NCBI RefSeq assembly: GCF_026262505.1
Contig: NC_067206.1
Coordinates: forward strand, 37,587,896 to 37,651,895
Origin: Trichomonas vaginalis G3
Lineage: Eukaryota; Parabasalia; Trichomonadida; Trichomonadidae
DNA length: 64,000 nt
Reading direction: 5' to 3'
Under the pieces are notes generated by a model, which ran no database searches, was not told the origin of the DNA, and saw only the letters and a program-made list of their open reading frames with translations. This document shows positions 1-7,680 of the stretch, one piece after another. Numbering within the stretch: the stretch's first letter is position 1; the number at the start of each line of letters is the position of its first letter. A program made the position numbers and the translations under genes.

Positions 1-470
1 AGCATTAACATTATCGAATAATAATCCTTTGAATCATAATCAATAATAATTGACCTTTCACCAGTTTCTATCGTTTGTTTTATTTCTTTTTGTTCCCCAC
101 TATCCGGATCGGTCATTGTAATTGTTTTTGTTATAGTATCAGCTTTATCTTTAACTTCAATCTTTTTTCCATCGGGATATTTAAACCAAAATTCCAAAAA
201 TTCGATATTGTCAATCTGTTCATATTTTAATCTATCAATTACATTTTTAATACCATCTGAAAATCTTATGAAATGGTCATTATATGGGTTTGATTGAACT
301 AAATTTGAATGAAGTGAAATATAACCTGTTGATGAATATGACATTGACTCATATTTTCTGAAAACACTAAAATTTATAACATGAATGAATTTCTTATTCG
401 TTGAATTTATGAATTCTTGAGGTAATCTTATTCTAGTTTTATTTATCACTGGAAAATAACGCTTTACCAT
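1..470 (-). CDS. Polinton A hypothetical protein, 3' part outside window
   Basis: A reading frame on the minus strand begins with ATG at 470 and stays open to the window edge (156 complete codons). The protein starts MVKRYFPVINKTRIRLPQEF and looks like a soluble, beta-rich virion-type protein, but I recognise no family. It is divergent from the plus-strand genes at 490-2292. The two start codons are only about 20 bp apart and the spacer is a short AT-rich sequence, the same compact arrangement seen in Polinton B at 44347-44364. In Polinton B the gene divergent from the fibre is a 282-aa protein of unknown function (44365-45213), so this one may be its positional counterpart. That last point is inference from position only. 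Confidence 0.55.
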   Translation of the reverse strand, partial: MVKRYFPVINKTRIRLPQEFINSTNKKFIHVINFSVFRKYESMSYSSTGYISLHSNLVQSNPYNDHFIRFSDGIKNVIDRLKYEQIDNIEFLEFWFKYPDGKKIEVKDKADTITKTITMTDPDSGEQKEIKQTIETGERSIIIDYDSKDYYSIMLM

Positions 471-489
471 ATTTTTAATCGTAATAAAA

Positions 490-1222
490 ATGTCAATTAT
501 CAATATTATTTCGAATAATAACTGTGAATTAAATTTAACAGTTAGCGGAATTTATAATGTTACTCTCGTTTCTGTGAGTGGTAAATTTAATCCCATTCTT
601 TTAGACCCTTCAGATTATATATCATTTATTAAAGATGACCATGAGCACATAGCGTCGTAGACCATGAAAAAACGTATGATATGTATATAAATAATGTGAT
701 AGCGAAATGGGATATTAACATGATTTTAAGTTATTTAAATGAATCATTTATCGTATGGTATGAAGAAAATTTTAAATCAAAACCTGATAAACTTTTTGAA
801 CTTGATGAAATAAATAACCTTATTAAATTCCGCTGAAAATTAAATTTTGTACTCCTCATCTTCGTTCATTGTTGGGGATATTAAATTTTGAAAAAGATGT
901 TGGGGATGTTTTGTATTCTGACACTGGTTCCAATTTCATTTTAATCAAATGTGATAAAGTTAATACCCCAATGAGATTTTCACATCAAACATTAGACCCT
1001 AACTCTTACCCATCAATACAAAACATTTTATCCATCAACTTAAACACATTTTCTTTATCATATCCGTTTCAATTATCCGGGAATTCATTTATTCTTCATT
1101 CAAAAGATTTATCAAATATTAAATTTAGAATAACTGACCTATTTGATTGTGATTTAGAATTCATGAATGAAATATTATGGCAATTTCAAATAGAGAAAAT
1201 AGCTGATGAGATAACAGATTAA
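490..1222 (+). pseudogene. Polinton A decayed gene upstream of the fibre gene
   Basis: Coding-looking sequence starts at an ATG at 490 (MSIINIISNNNCELNL) and runs in several frames to 1222, so the gene is a fossil with two or three breaks. Its last part, ending FQIEKIADEITD, is the longest open piece. The composition (many Asn, Ser, Ile and aromatic residues, alternating hydrophobic pattern) suggests a beta-rich structural or fibre-associated protein. I recognise no domain. It lies directly upstream of the collar-domain fibre gene on the same strand, which supports a role in the virion or in attachment. Confidence 0.4.
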
Positions 1223-1246
1223 ATATTTATTTTTAAATCATAATAA

Positions 1247-2292
1247 ATGATTAAACAACAGCAACTTAAGGCGCAAAGCACCCAGGTCCTTCAGACCATT
1301 ACATACGCCATATATGCATATAATTCAAAGACGGCAGAACAAACGCAAAGGTTGAAATATGGAGATTTGGAGATAGTATTGAAAAATGAACATTTCGAAT
1401 TCGTTTGCAAAGGTGGTGCAGTGATATCAAATATAAAAGAAATTTTATTTATGAATTCAAAATTAAAGGTATAACGGATGATATAACATCAATTCCACCA
1501 GAAGAACAGAGATATTACGCATTAAATGCATTTCCTAAAGTTTTGAAGATTGGAAGATTTAATTTAAATGAGGAATTCATAGAAGGTTTCCTAAATGACA
1601 TAATGAAGAAGGTGGATAAGGAATATGTGGATAGTGAGTTAAATAAGAAGGCAAATTTGGTTTATGTTGATGAAAAAGATAATGAAATTAAAGAAAAGGT
1701 TGAATGGTATCATGAATGGACATTTGAGACTTTTAAAGTTAAAGCTGATACAGAATGGGTTTCAGGATGTTTAGACCTTAAAGCAGATAAAACTTATGTT
1801 GATGAAAATTATGCAAAGAAGTCGGAAGTAAATGATGTGATTACAAGCATGAAAAATGAAATACTTCAAACATTATATCCTGTTGGTTCTATTTATACAT
1901 CAATGAACTCAACAAATCCAGCAACAGTTTTAGGTTTTGGTATGTGGAAGCAGATTGTAGATAAATTCTTATACTGTGCTAGATATTCAAAGCAAACAGG
2001 AGGTTCGAAGAAAATTAAAGAAGCAAACCTTCCACCACACACTCATACAGGAACTACAAACTTTTCTGGCGACCATAGCCACTCATTAAGAGACCACCCA
2101 TTATACAACTCAGAGTATGAAGCTGGCCATGACGTTTTATCTCCATCTTATAACAATGCAGCAAAAAAGATTTTTCGACCAACTGAACCAGGAGGAAATC
2201 ATTCACACACTTTCACAACAAATCCAACAGGCTTGGGTAAAGATTACATGCCACCATTTGTGACTGTATTCGCATGGTACCGCGTTCATTGA
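1247..2292 (+). pseudogene. Polinton A fibre-like protein with phage tail-collar type C-terminus (broken)
   Basis: The C-terminal part reads LYPVGSIYTSMNSTNPATVL, then GFGMWKQI, a Thr/Gly/Ser stretch, LPPHTHTG, NHSHTF and a terminal MPPFVTVFAWYRVH. This is the layout of phage tail-collar/microcystin-dependent-protein type fibre tips. Upstream are repeated KADKxYVDE units typical of a trimeric coiled-coil stalk. The full-length relative in this window is the 469-aa protein at 42937-44346 in Polinton B, which ends almost identically. The likely role is receptor binding or attachment of the virion. The gene has about one break, so it is a fossil copy. Near its start (1273-1299) it shares a 26-27 nt segment with the integrase gene at 7144-7170. 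Confidence 0.75.
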
Positions 2293-2302
2293 ATGTGCTT
2301 GA

Positions 2303-2441
2303 GCCCAGACTTTTGGGTCAAGGCTTACCGAATGAACTAAATATATTTTATGTCTGTAATTAATTAGGTAATGAAGTAATGGATGAACTGCAGAAATAAT
2401 GTTTACGTTAAGTGACTCAAAGAGTCCGGAGACAAAGTCTC
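2303..2441. repeat. Cluster of short palindromes downstream of the fibre gene
   Basis: Just after the fibre stop codon there are three short inverted repeats. One is CTTGA-CCCA pairing with TGGG-TCAAG at about 2303-2327. The others are GACTCAAAGAGTC at 2414-2426 and GAGACAAAGTCTC at 2429-2441. The second and third recur, in the other order and slightly altered, inside the DNA polymerase gene at 10249-10302. They could act as transcription-end hairpins, but their recurrence inside a coding region argues for a dispersed palindromic repeat family. Confidence 0.6.
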
Positions 2442-2448
2442 ATGGTTT

Positions 2449-3650
2449 CAGGTTATTCAATAATTAATTATTTTTGAAGAACTGAAGGTGTCACTACGTC
2501 ACCATGTCACCAGGTTAATTAACTTCTCTGAAAAAATGAGACAACATGACATTTTGACAACAACACAGGAAATTTGATGCAGTCCAAAAATAACGTTAGT
2601 TTTAAAATTATTTTTATTTTTTTATTTTGTATGTAAGAACAGAAATGTCAGTCGAAGCAAAAACATTCACGAACAAATCTAATGGCGAAACATTCACAAA
2701 AGGCACTTATAACGGTATTGAAGTCTTACGTAGAGACAAGGATGGTTACATTAATGCAACAAATATGTGTCAGCAGTTTAGGAAAGACTTTAGAAAGTTG
2801 TTGGAAAATAAGTCCTGGGAAGAGTATTATAAGGCATTTTGTGAAGAATATAGCAACCGCCGGAATTCAGACGGTTGCTTTTTATACAAAATTCATGCAG
2901 GAATTCCTGATGAAATCAAACAAGTTAGAGGAACGAATGTAGACCCAAGACTTATAAACTATATAGCAATGTGGGCTTCTCCAAAATATTGCATAGCAGT
3001 TGGAAAAATTATGGACTCCATAGACAAGAAAGTTCATGAGAAATTAGATGAAGAAGAACTTGAAGATACAGTAGAGAATGCTAAACCTTTGTTCGAACAA
3101 GAAGTTAGAAAAATGTGTGAAAAACAATTAGAACATGAACGTGAGATATATTATGGTTATAGAGATTCTCCATACGAACTAGACCAATGGGAACAAGAAG
3201 ATTTAAAGAGAGAATTTAGAGAATATGAACTCGCTAAGATAGCATTAGAAGCTGCAGAAAAGAAGTTAAAAGCTTGGGGGTCGTTTTGTACAAAAATATT
3301 GTGAGTAAATGAACCATTTATTTTTGTCATAAACGACCAAAAATAAATGTTTACGTTAATGTTTTCAGGTTATTCAATAATTAATTATTTTTGAAGAACT
3401 GAAGGTGTCACTACGTCACCATGTGCTACCAGGTTAATTAACTTCTCTGAAAAAATGAGACAACATGACATTTTGACAACAACACAGGAAATAAATGTTT
3501 ACGTTAATGTTTACGTTAATGTTTTCAGGTTATTCAATAATTAATTATTTTTGAAGAACTGAAGGTGTTACCATGTTACCATGTGCTACCAGGTTAATTA
3601 ACTTCTCTGAAAAAATGAGACAACATGACATTTTGACAACAGTCGGGGAA
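2449..3650 (+). repeat. Three direct copies of a ~120-bp repeat flanking the KilA-N cassette
   Basis: Copies start near 2449, 3366 and 3526. Each holds TTAATTATTTTTGAAGAACT, then a variable GTCACTACGTCAC/GTTACCATGTTACC block, then TTAACTTCTCTGAAAAAATG and ACATGACATTTTGACAAC. Copies two and three are preceded by AAATAAATGTTTACGTTAATG-like sequence. The same unit is present in inverse orientation as a four-copy tandem array at 5161-5640, so the region between is bounded by inverted arrays. A diverged copy of the core (CATGACATTTTGACAACAAC) flanks the equivalent cassettes in Polinton B near 37460 and, inverted, near 39255-39300. Confidence 0.85.
2645..3304 (+). CDS. KilA-N domain protein (Polinton A cassette)
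   Basis: A 219-aa protein starting MSVEAKTFTNKSNGETFTKG. I take the ATG at 2645 rather than the upstream non-ATG in-frame start, because the shared leader TATGTAAGAACAGAAATG ends exactly there. KilA-N features are visible: GIEVLRRDKDGYINATNMCQ at the start, a Trp/Tyr-rich middle, then DPRLINYIAMWASPKYCIAV, followed by a charged coiled C-terminus. KilA-N is a DNA-binding fold common in large DNA viruses and phages; a regulatory or nucleic-acid-binding role is likely. It is about 95% identical by eye to the 220-aa protein at 39407-40069 in Polinton B, although the host elements belong to different families. That suggests recent exchange. The gene contains a GC-rich inverted repeat at 2853-2878. 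Confidence 0.85.
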   Translation: MSVEAKTFTNKSNGETFTKGTYNGIEVLRRDKDGYINATNMCQQFRKDFRKLLENKSWEEYYKAFCEEYSNRRNSDGCFLYKIHAGIPDEIKQVRGTNVDPRLINYIAMWASPKYCIAVGKIMDSIDKKVHEKLDEEELEDTVENAKPLFEQEVRKMCEKQLEHEREIYYGYRDSPYELDQWEQEDLKREFREYELAKIALEAAEKKLKAWGSFCTKIL

Positions 3651-3890
3651 ATGATTTGTCATGACTTTGTCAAGACTTATGAAGGAGGCGTTGAAGATGT
3701 TATACCATCTAAGAACTTGAGAGAATCTAAACCAACTCATCTGGGACCATTAGAGCGGGAGTACTGGAAAGACAAAAAATATACCAGAAAGAATAAGAAA
3801 ATTCTTCTAAACTTTTTCATTAGATGTAAATCAGACATGAACGAGAACAGTCATGATATCATTAAAGGTACCATTTATTTACACCAAAAA
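3573..3890 (+). pseudogene. Coding-looking remnant beside the inverted-repeat element
   Basis: The frame after the third 120-bp repeat reads DFVKTYEGGVEDVIPSKNLR and continues with a Lys-rich stretch up to the left inverted repeat of the small element at 3895. On the far side of that element (5064-5133) another coding-looking piece reads VEPNDNEDSFTDDEIPVNDA and then stops. I recognise neither piece. The simplest reading is that the small element landed in a reading frame, but this cannot be confirmed without an uninterrupted copy from elsewhere in the genome. This is a fossil. Confidence 0.4.
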
Positions 3891-3894
3891 ATAA

Positions 3895-5063
3895 TGTTTA
3901 TGTTAGCATGTTAGATCTAACACGTTTTCTAACCACTTTTCTAACATAACTATTTACAAACGTTTTACATGGTATATGTTGCGATGGTTCATGACTTTAA
4001 ACAGTTTTGTAGCTTCTATTTCTTCACGAAGAATATCAAAAATTTTAACTATGCCGAAGGTTTCTTTATACTTCTTCTTGACATCAGATAATAGGAAATC
4101 GTCAGCTGTTGGATAGTTTTTGTTCAGAAATGCTAACATGTCCATTTTATCTTCTGCTGGTTTCTCTACTTCTTTCTTTAAGTCAGCATAGTCGTTTCGC
4201 ATACGTTCTATCTCTTTGACGGAGTAGTTATATTTCCTTATTGCTGCTTTACATTTTGAACATTGTGGGTTCATTTTTGCGTTATACATTGAAATTTGAC
4301 CTGCTAGAACAACTAAGGCGTCAATGGTTTTCTTTAACTCAGAATATGTAGGTCTGATTTGTTCGTTCCATATTTTACATCTTTTATCTTTATCTCTTAT
4401 CTGCCATACACATTCAGCAACTAACGAAACAAAGTTGTCGTAGGTCTTAAATTCTTCAGATTTATATATGTCAGAGATGTTCTTATATACCATGTCGCAA
4501 TCTTTGTCCATAACTTTATGGTTGCAATGATATCCTAGAAACTCATAGTTTACTTTACGTATGAACTTCTTTATTTCTACTGAGTCAGTTGGTTTCACTT
4601 CTATTTCATCGAATTCATGAATAGTGAGCTTTTGTTGTTGGATTTCAGGCAATTTGGGTAAATGGTCAATAATGTCCTGCATGTCATAAAGATACTGTTC
4701 ATTTTGTTCATCTTTCGCACAACAGTCCAAAGTACTTGTTAAAAGTTCTTGCTTTATCTTCTGGATTTCTGTCTCAAAAGTATATGAAGAAGGAATGAAG
4801 CTTTTCATCTCTACTAACATAGATGTTGGATTCATAACTAAAGAGTTTGGTGAAGTTGTTGTTTGAAGTGTTGTAGAACCTATTGTTGAAATCATATCTT
4901 TACATACAAAATAAAAAAATATTTTATAAAAAACTAACTTTATTTTTTATTTTTTTTTTGTGAAAGTGTTAAAAATAAATTGTTTTCATGAGTTTTGTGT
5001 GTTTTAGACCATGTTAGAAAAGTGGTTAGAAAACGTGTTAGATCTAACATGCTAACATAAACA
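3895..5063. mobile_element. 1.17-kb element with identical 53-bp inverted repeats
   Basis: The left arm 3895-3947 and right arm 5011-5063 are exact reverse complements over 53 nt. Each begins TGTTTATGTTAGCATG and contains the palindrome GTTAGATCTAAC. The only gene inside is the 313-aa protein at 3954-4895. Coding-looking sequence lies on both sides, which fits insertion into a pre-existing frame. I see no convincing target duplication. A related unit with a different palindrome (GGTGCGATCTCACC) encloses the paralogous gene in Polinton B (37715-38847). Whether the 313-aa protein moves the unit or is only carried is unknown. Confidence 0.75.
3954..4895 (-). CDS. 313-aa Cys/His-containing protein of the inverted-repeat cassette
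   Basis: I do not recognise the family. The protein is soluble and charged. It has an N-terminal Ser/Thr-rich segment (MISTIGSTTLQTTTSPNSLV), then a mostly helical body. Candidate metal ligands are YHCNHKVMDKDCDMVY in the middle and NPQCSKCKAAIRKY near residue 200. A helical C-terminus follows, ending in a basic HVKRL. A paralogue of 304 aa, about 90% identical by eye, lies at 37781-38695 in Polinton B. Both are enclosed by inverted repeats and preceded by the same T-rich leader. Two roles are plausible: an enzyme acting on the flanking palindromes, or a passenger factor such as a regulator. Nothing in the sequence shows a DDE, Tyr or HUH recombinase motif. Confidence 0.8.
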   Translation of the reverse strand: MISTIGSTTLQTTTSPNSLVMNPTSMLVEMKSFIPSSYTFETEIQKIKQELLTSTLDCCAKDEQNEQYLYDMQDIIDHLPKLPEIQQQKLTIHEFDEIEVKPTDSVEIKKFIRKVNYEFLGYHCNHKVMDKDCDMVYKNISDIYKSEEFKTYDNFVSLVAECVWQIRDKDKRCKIWNEQIRPTYSELKKTIDALVVLAGQISMYNAKMNPQCSKCKAAIRKYNYSVKEIERMRNDYADLKKEVEKPAEDKMDMLAFLNKNYPTADDFLLSDVKKKYKETFGIVKIFDILREEIEATKLFKVMNHRNIYHVKRL

Positions 5064-5160
5064 GGTTGAACCAAACGATAATGAGGATTCATTTACTGAC
5101 GATGAAATACCTGTAAATGATGCTTTATAAAGTATGATTGGAATTTATTTTTGCATTAAT

Positions 5161-5640
5161 CCTGCTGTGTTGTCAAAATGTCATGTTGTCACACTTTTTC
5201 AGAGAAGTTAATTAACCTGGTAGCACATGGTAACATGGTAGCACCTTCAGTTCTTCAAAAATAATTCATAAGTGCCTTCCTCCTGCTGTGTTGTCAAAAT
5301 GTCATGTTGTCACACTTTTTCAGAGAAGTTAATTAACCTGGTAGCACATGGTAACATGGTAGCACCTTCAGTTCTTCAAAAATAATTCATAAGTGCCTTC
5401 CTCCTGCTGTGTTGTCAAAATGTCATGTTGTCACACTTTTTCAGAGAAGTTAATTAACCTGGTAGCACATGGTAACATGGTAGCACCTTCAGTTCTTCAA
5501 AAATAATTCATAAGTGCCTTCCTCCTGCTGTGTTGTCAAAATGTCATGTTGTCACACTTTTTCAGAGAAGTTAATTAACCTGGTAGCACATGGTAACATG
5601 GTAACACCATCAGTTATTCGAGACGTTGTTGAAGAGGAAT
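5161..5640 (-). repeat. Four-copy tandem array, 121-bp period
   Basis: Units start at 5161, 5282, 5403 and 5524 and are essentially identical, so the array expanded recently. Each unit is the reverse complement of the repeats at 2449-3650 (CCTGCTGTGTTGTCAAAATG, then TTCAGAGAAGTTAATTAACC, then a CATGGTAACATGGTAGCACC block). The last unit diverges near 5610 into the sequence preceding the 106-aa gene. Together with the three plus-strand copies it encloses the KilA-N and 313-aa genes. Confidence 0.9.
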
Positions 5641-5645
5641 AAAAA

Positions 5646-5966
5646 TTAAATTTGGATTGAGTTTAAAAATTCATCTTTATTAAATTCATCTCTTCCAATC
5701 AATTTATTTATTCTATTAAATTCTTTTATTTTTGCTTCACCCAGTTTAAGGATTGAACGGTAAGTTTCTAATTTTTCGATTATTTCTTTCCTCTCTTCAT
5801 CGTTTTCAGTTCCATTAGTTTTATGGGCATCAGCCCCACCGCATTGCGGCTTCTTTTTGTAATAGCATATTTTTGATTTAATTCTGTTTAGTTTCTTTTT
5901 ATATTCATCGTCAGGACTCTGAATCTTAATTAAATCAGGACTCTTGGCTGCTTTGTTGTCACTCAT
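5646..5966 (-). CDS. Polinton A hypothetical protein, 106 aa
   Basis: A small basic and helical protein starting MSDNKAAKSPDLIKIQSPDD. It has a Lys/Tyr-rich stretch with two cysteines (KICYYKKKPQCGGADAHKTN) and a coiled-coil C-terminus ending FNKDEFLNSIQI. I recognise no family. It lies 19 bp downstream of the integrase on the same strand, and its own start is preceded by TTTTTTATTTCGTAAGAAATG, a promoter-like spacer of the common Polinton type. The codons for residues 38-46 coincide with two adjacent GC-rich palindromes (5825-5836 and 5839-5849), which look inserted: the residues they encode (QCGGADAH) break an otherwise Lys/Glu-rich helical protein. Confidence 0.6.
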   Translation of the reverse strand: MSDNKAAKSPDLIKIQSPDDEYKKKLNRIKSKICYYKKKPQCGGADAHKTNGTENDEERKEIIEKLETYRSILKLGEAKIKEFNRINKLIGRDEFNKDEFLNSIQI

Positions 5967-5985
5967 TTCTTACGAAATAAAAAAA

Positions 5986-7506
5986 TTAAATATTATTTAA
6001 ATATAATGGAGTAATAAAATAAATCGGAATTTCTATTAATTTATTGTCAACTTCAACTAATGCATTGCCGTTAATATATCTAACAAATTCAGCTATTGTG
6101 TCAAATCTTCGTCTTCTTTTTGTCATTGATTTATCAGTTTTTCCATAATCGAGATGAATCAAAACTTTATCCCCTTGTTTAAAATTCATGAGCCCCGAAT
6201 TAATTTGTTCACGTTTAACATCATTCAACCTTTCCATTTGCATTCTAATATATTCCCATTCTTTTGAAATATCATTTTTCATTTCCACTGGTTTCATGTT
6301 TATAGTTCTATGCCATGTATTATTATAATAATATGCTAACTGTTGTATGATGGAGTCATGATTTCCATCCCAGTATATCTGACCGTTAACCCCTAACACA
6401 TCTCTAAGAGTTCTCATTACCGCATCAACTATTTTATTATGAAACGTATATGGAGAGGATGAAAAGAAAAAATTAATTTGTGGGAAATAATGAGTCATAG
6501 TTGCCTGAAATCTTTTATCACCATCACCCCTGATATTATCTACTCTTTCATGATCTAGTAAGTATTGAATAGCTCTTCTTGTTTCCTGTTCTGTTTTCCC
6601 TTTCACCGGAATGCAATATAAATATCTAGTGTTAATGTTAATGGCAAATAAATAAGTAACGTTTCCTTTTGAATATTCCAGATGATCGATTTCGTATGAA
6701 TATGGATATGGAGCAAATGAAGGGCGACTAAATTTTTCCTTTAACGGTTGAATTTTCGGGTCAATTGGTTTATTTAATATCTTGAAATCCTTTTTAAAAT
6801 CTTTTTGCTTCTTTAATGTTTGAAATGGATATAATAAAGTGAATGATGAAGGATTAACTGAAGGAGGAGGCGGTACTGTCGTTGGAGGTTTTGGTGTTGC
6901 AAGTGGTTTAATTTTATCTGCTTTGATTTTGGATGATGAAGTTTTAGTTGTTGATTTTCCTTTCATTAATTCTGGATGTATTCTATTCATTTGTTTTAAA
7001 TATGCTGTATATAAAGGTTTGATATACTTTCCCGCTTCAAGTTTATGTTGAAGGATGAATTCCAAAAGTTGATCTTCATTTAAAAGTCGGGCTGAATATG
7101 GTTTAACTAATGAATCATAAATTAAAGCTTGTGCATCATTTATGGTCTGAAGAACCTGGGTGTTTTGCACCTTTTGTCTTTGCGGCTCAGGATTATATAA
7201 TTTATATAATTCATCAATATCTTCTTCTGTTAATACTTTATTTTTGAAATCTTTCAACTGTTTAAGTTGTGATTTAGTTTTTCCCTTTGTATATTCATTA
7301 TTTTTAATTTTGTCTTTAATTTCAGAAATTATTTTATTATGATATTTCAAAATTTCATTTTTATAATATGGATAATAATATTCCATATCATCACCCGTTA
7401 TATTGTTATTATGTTTTTGGAGATATGATTTTAAATCGTAATAATCAAGAAAATTTTGATTAAATACTAAATTATCAATTAAAATTTCTAAATCTACATT
7501 ATCCAT
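5986..7506 (-). CDS. Polinton retrovirus-like integrase (506 aa)
   Basis: The enzyme inserts the element into host DNA. The N-terminal ~200 residues are charged and helical and are followed by a Pro/Ser linker (residues ~195-225). The RVE catalytic core spans roughly 265-400: YEIDHLEYSKGNVTYLFAIN carries the first acidic residue, NIRGDGDKRFQATMTHYFP the second, and NKIVDAVMRTLRDVLG holds the third region. After the core, YNNTWHRTINMKP is the usual post-core helix. GDKVLIHLDYGK to PIYFITPLYL is a C-terminal SH3/chromo-like domain. The frame is open throughout. It is flanked by polymerase B upstream and the 106-aa gene downstream. A smaller integrase of the same class (319 aa) serves Polinton B at 41981-42940. 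The start ATG follows TTTTATATAA, the common T-rich spacer. Confidence 0.9.
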   Translation of the reverse strand: MDNVDLEILIDNLVFNQNFLDYYDLKSYLQKHNNNITGDDMEYYYPYYKNEILKYHNKIISEIKDKIKNNEYTKGKTKSQLKQLKDFKNKVLTEEDIDELYKLYNPEPQRQKVQNTQVLQTINDAQALIYDSLVKPYSARLLNEDQLLEFILQHKLEAGKYIKPLYTAYLKQMNRIHPELMKGKSTTKTSSSKIKADKIKPLATPKPPTTVPPPPSVNPSSFTLLYPFQTLKKQKDFKKDFKILNKPIDPKIQPLKEKFSRPSFAPYPYSYEIDHLEYSKGNVTYLFAININTRYLYCIPVKGKTEQETRRAIQYLLDHERVDNIRGDGDKRFQATMTHYFPQINFFFSSSPYTFHNKIVDAVMRTLRDVLGVNGQIYWDGNHDSIIQQLAYYYNNTWHRTINMKPVEMKNDISKEWEYIRMQMERLNDVKREQINSGLMNFKQGDKVLIHLDYGKTDKSMTKRRRRFDTIAEFVRYINGNALVEVDNKLIEIPIYFITPLYLNNI

Positions 7507-7680
7507 TTATATAAAAATAAAATAAATGTTTAAGGGTGCCCACCTCTTTGAATCATAGTATCAAAACCATTATTTACATATTGAATCGCATCATTAACGG
7601 TTCCTTTTGTCTCTTCTGTGGCATTTTATTAAAAATAAAATTTTAAATTCATGACTCAACCCCTACGTTTTTAAATTGTA
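7507..7680 (-). other. Gap between integrase and polymerase with a small coding remnant
   Basis: The 174-bp spacer contains a short minus-strand frame encoding ATEETKGTVNDAIQYVNNGF and stopping near 7532. It has no ATG. This may be the remains of a small Polinton gene. The rest is AT-rich spacer with promoter-like T-runs. Confidence 0.3.

Noticed and set aside
2627-2650. GTATGT in the shared leader as a 5' splice site (trichomonad introns start GTAYGT)
   Set aside because: No ACTAACACACAG-type branch/3' site follows within a sensible distance, and the same leader precedes six genes directly at the ATG.
3895-5063. Target-site duplication for the small inverted-repeat element
   Set aside because: Only weak two- or three-base matches (AGG) occur near the ends, not enough to claim a duplication.
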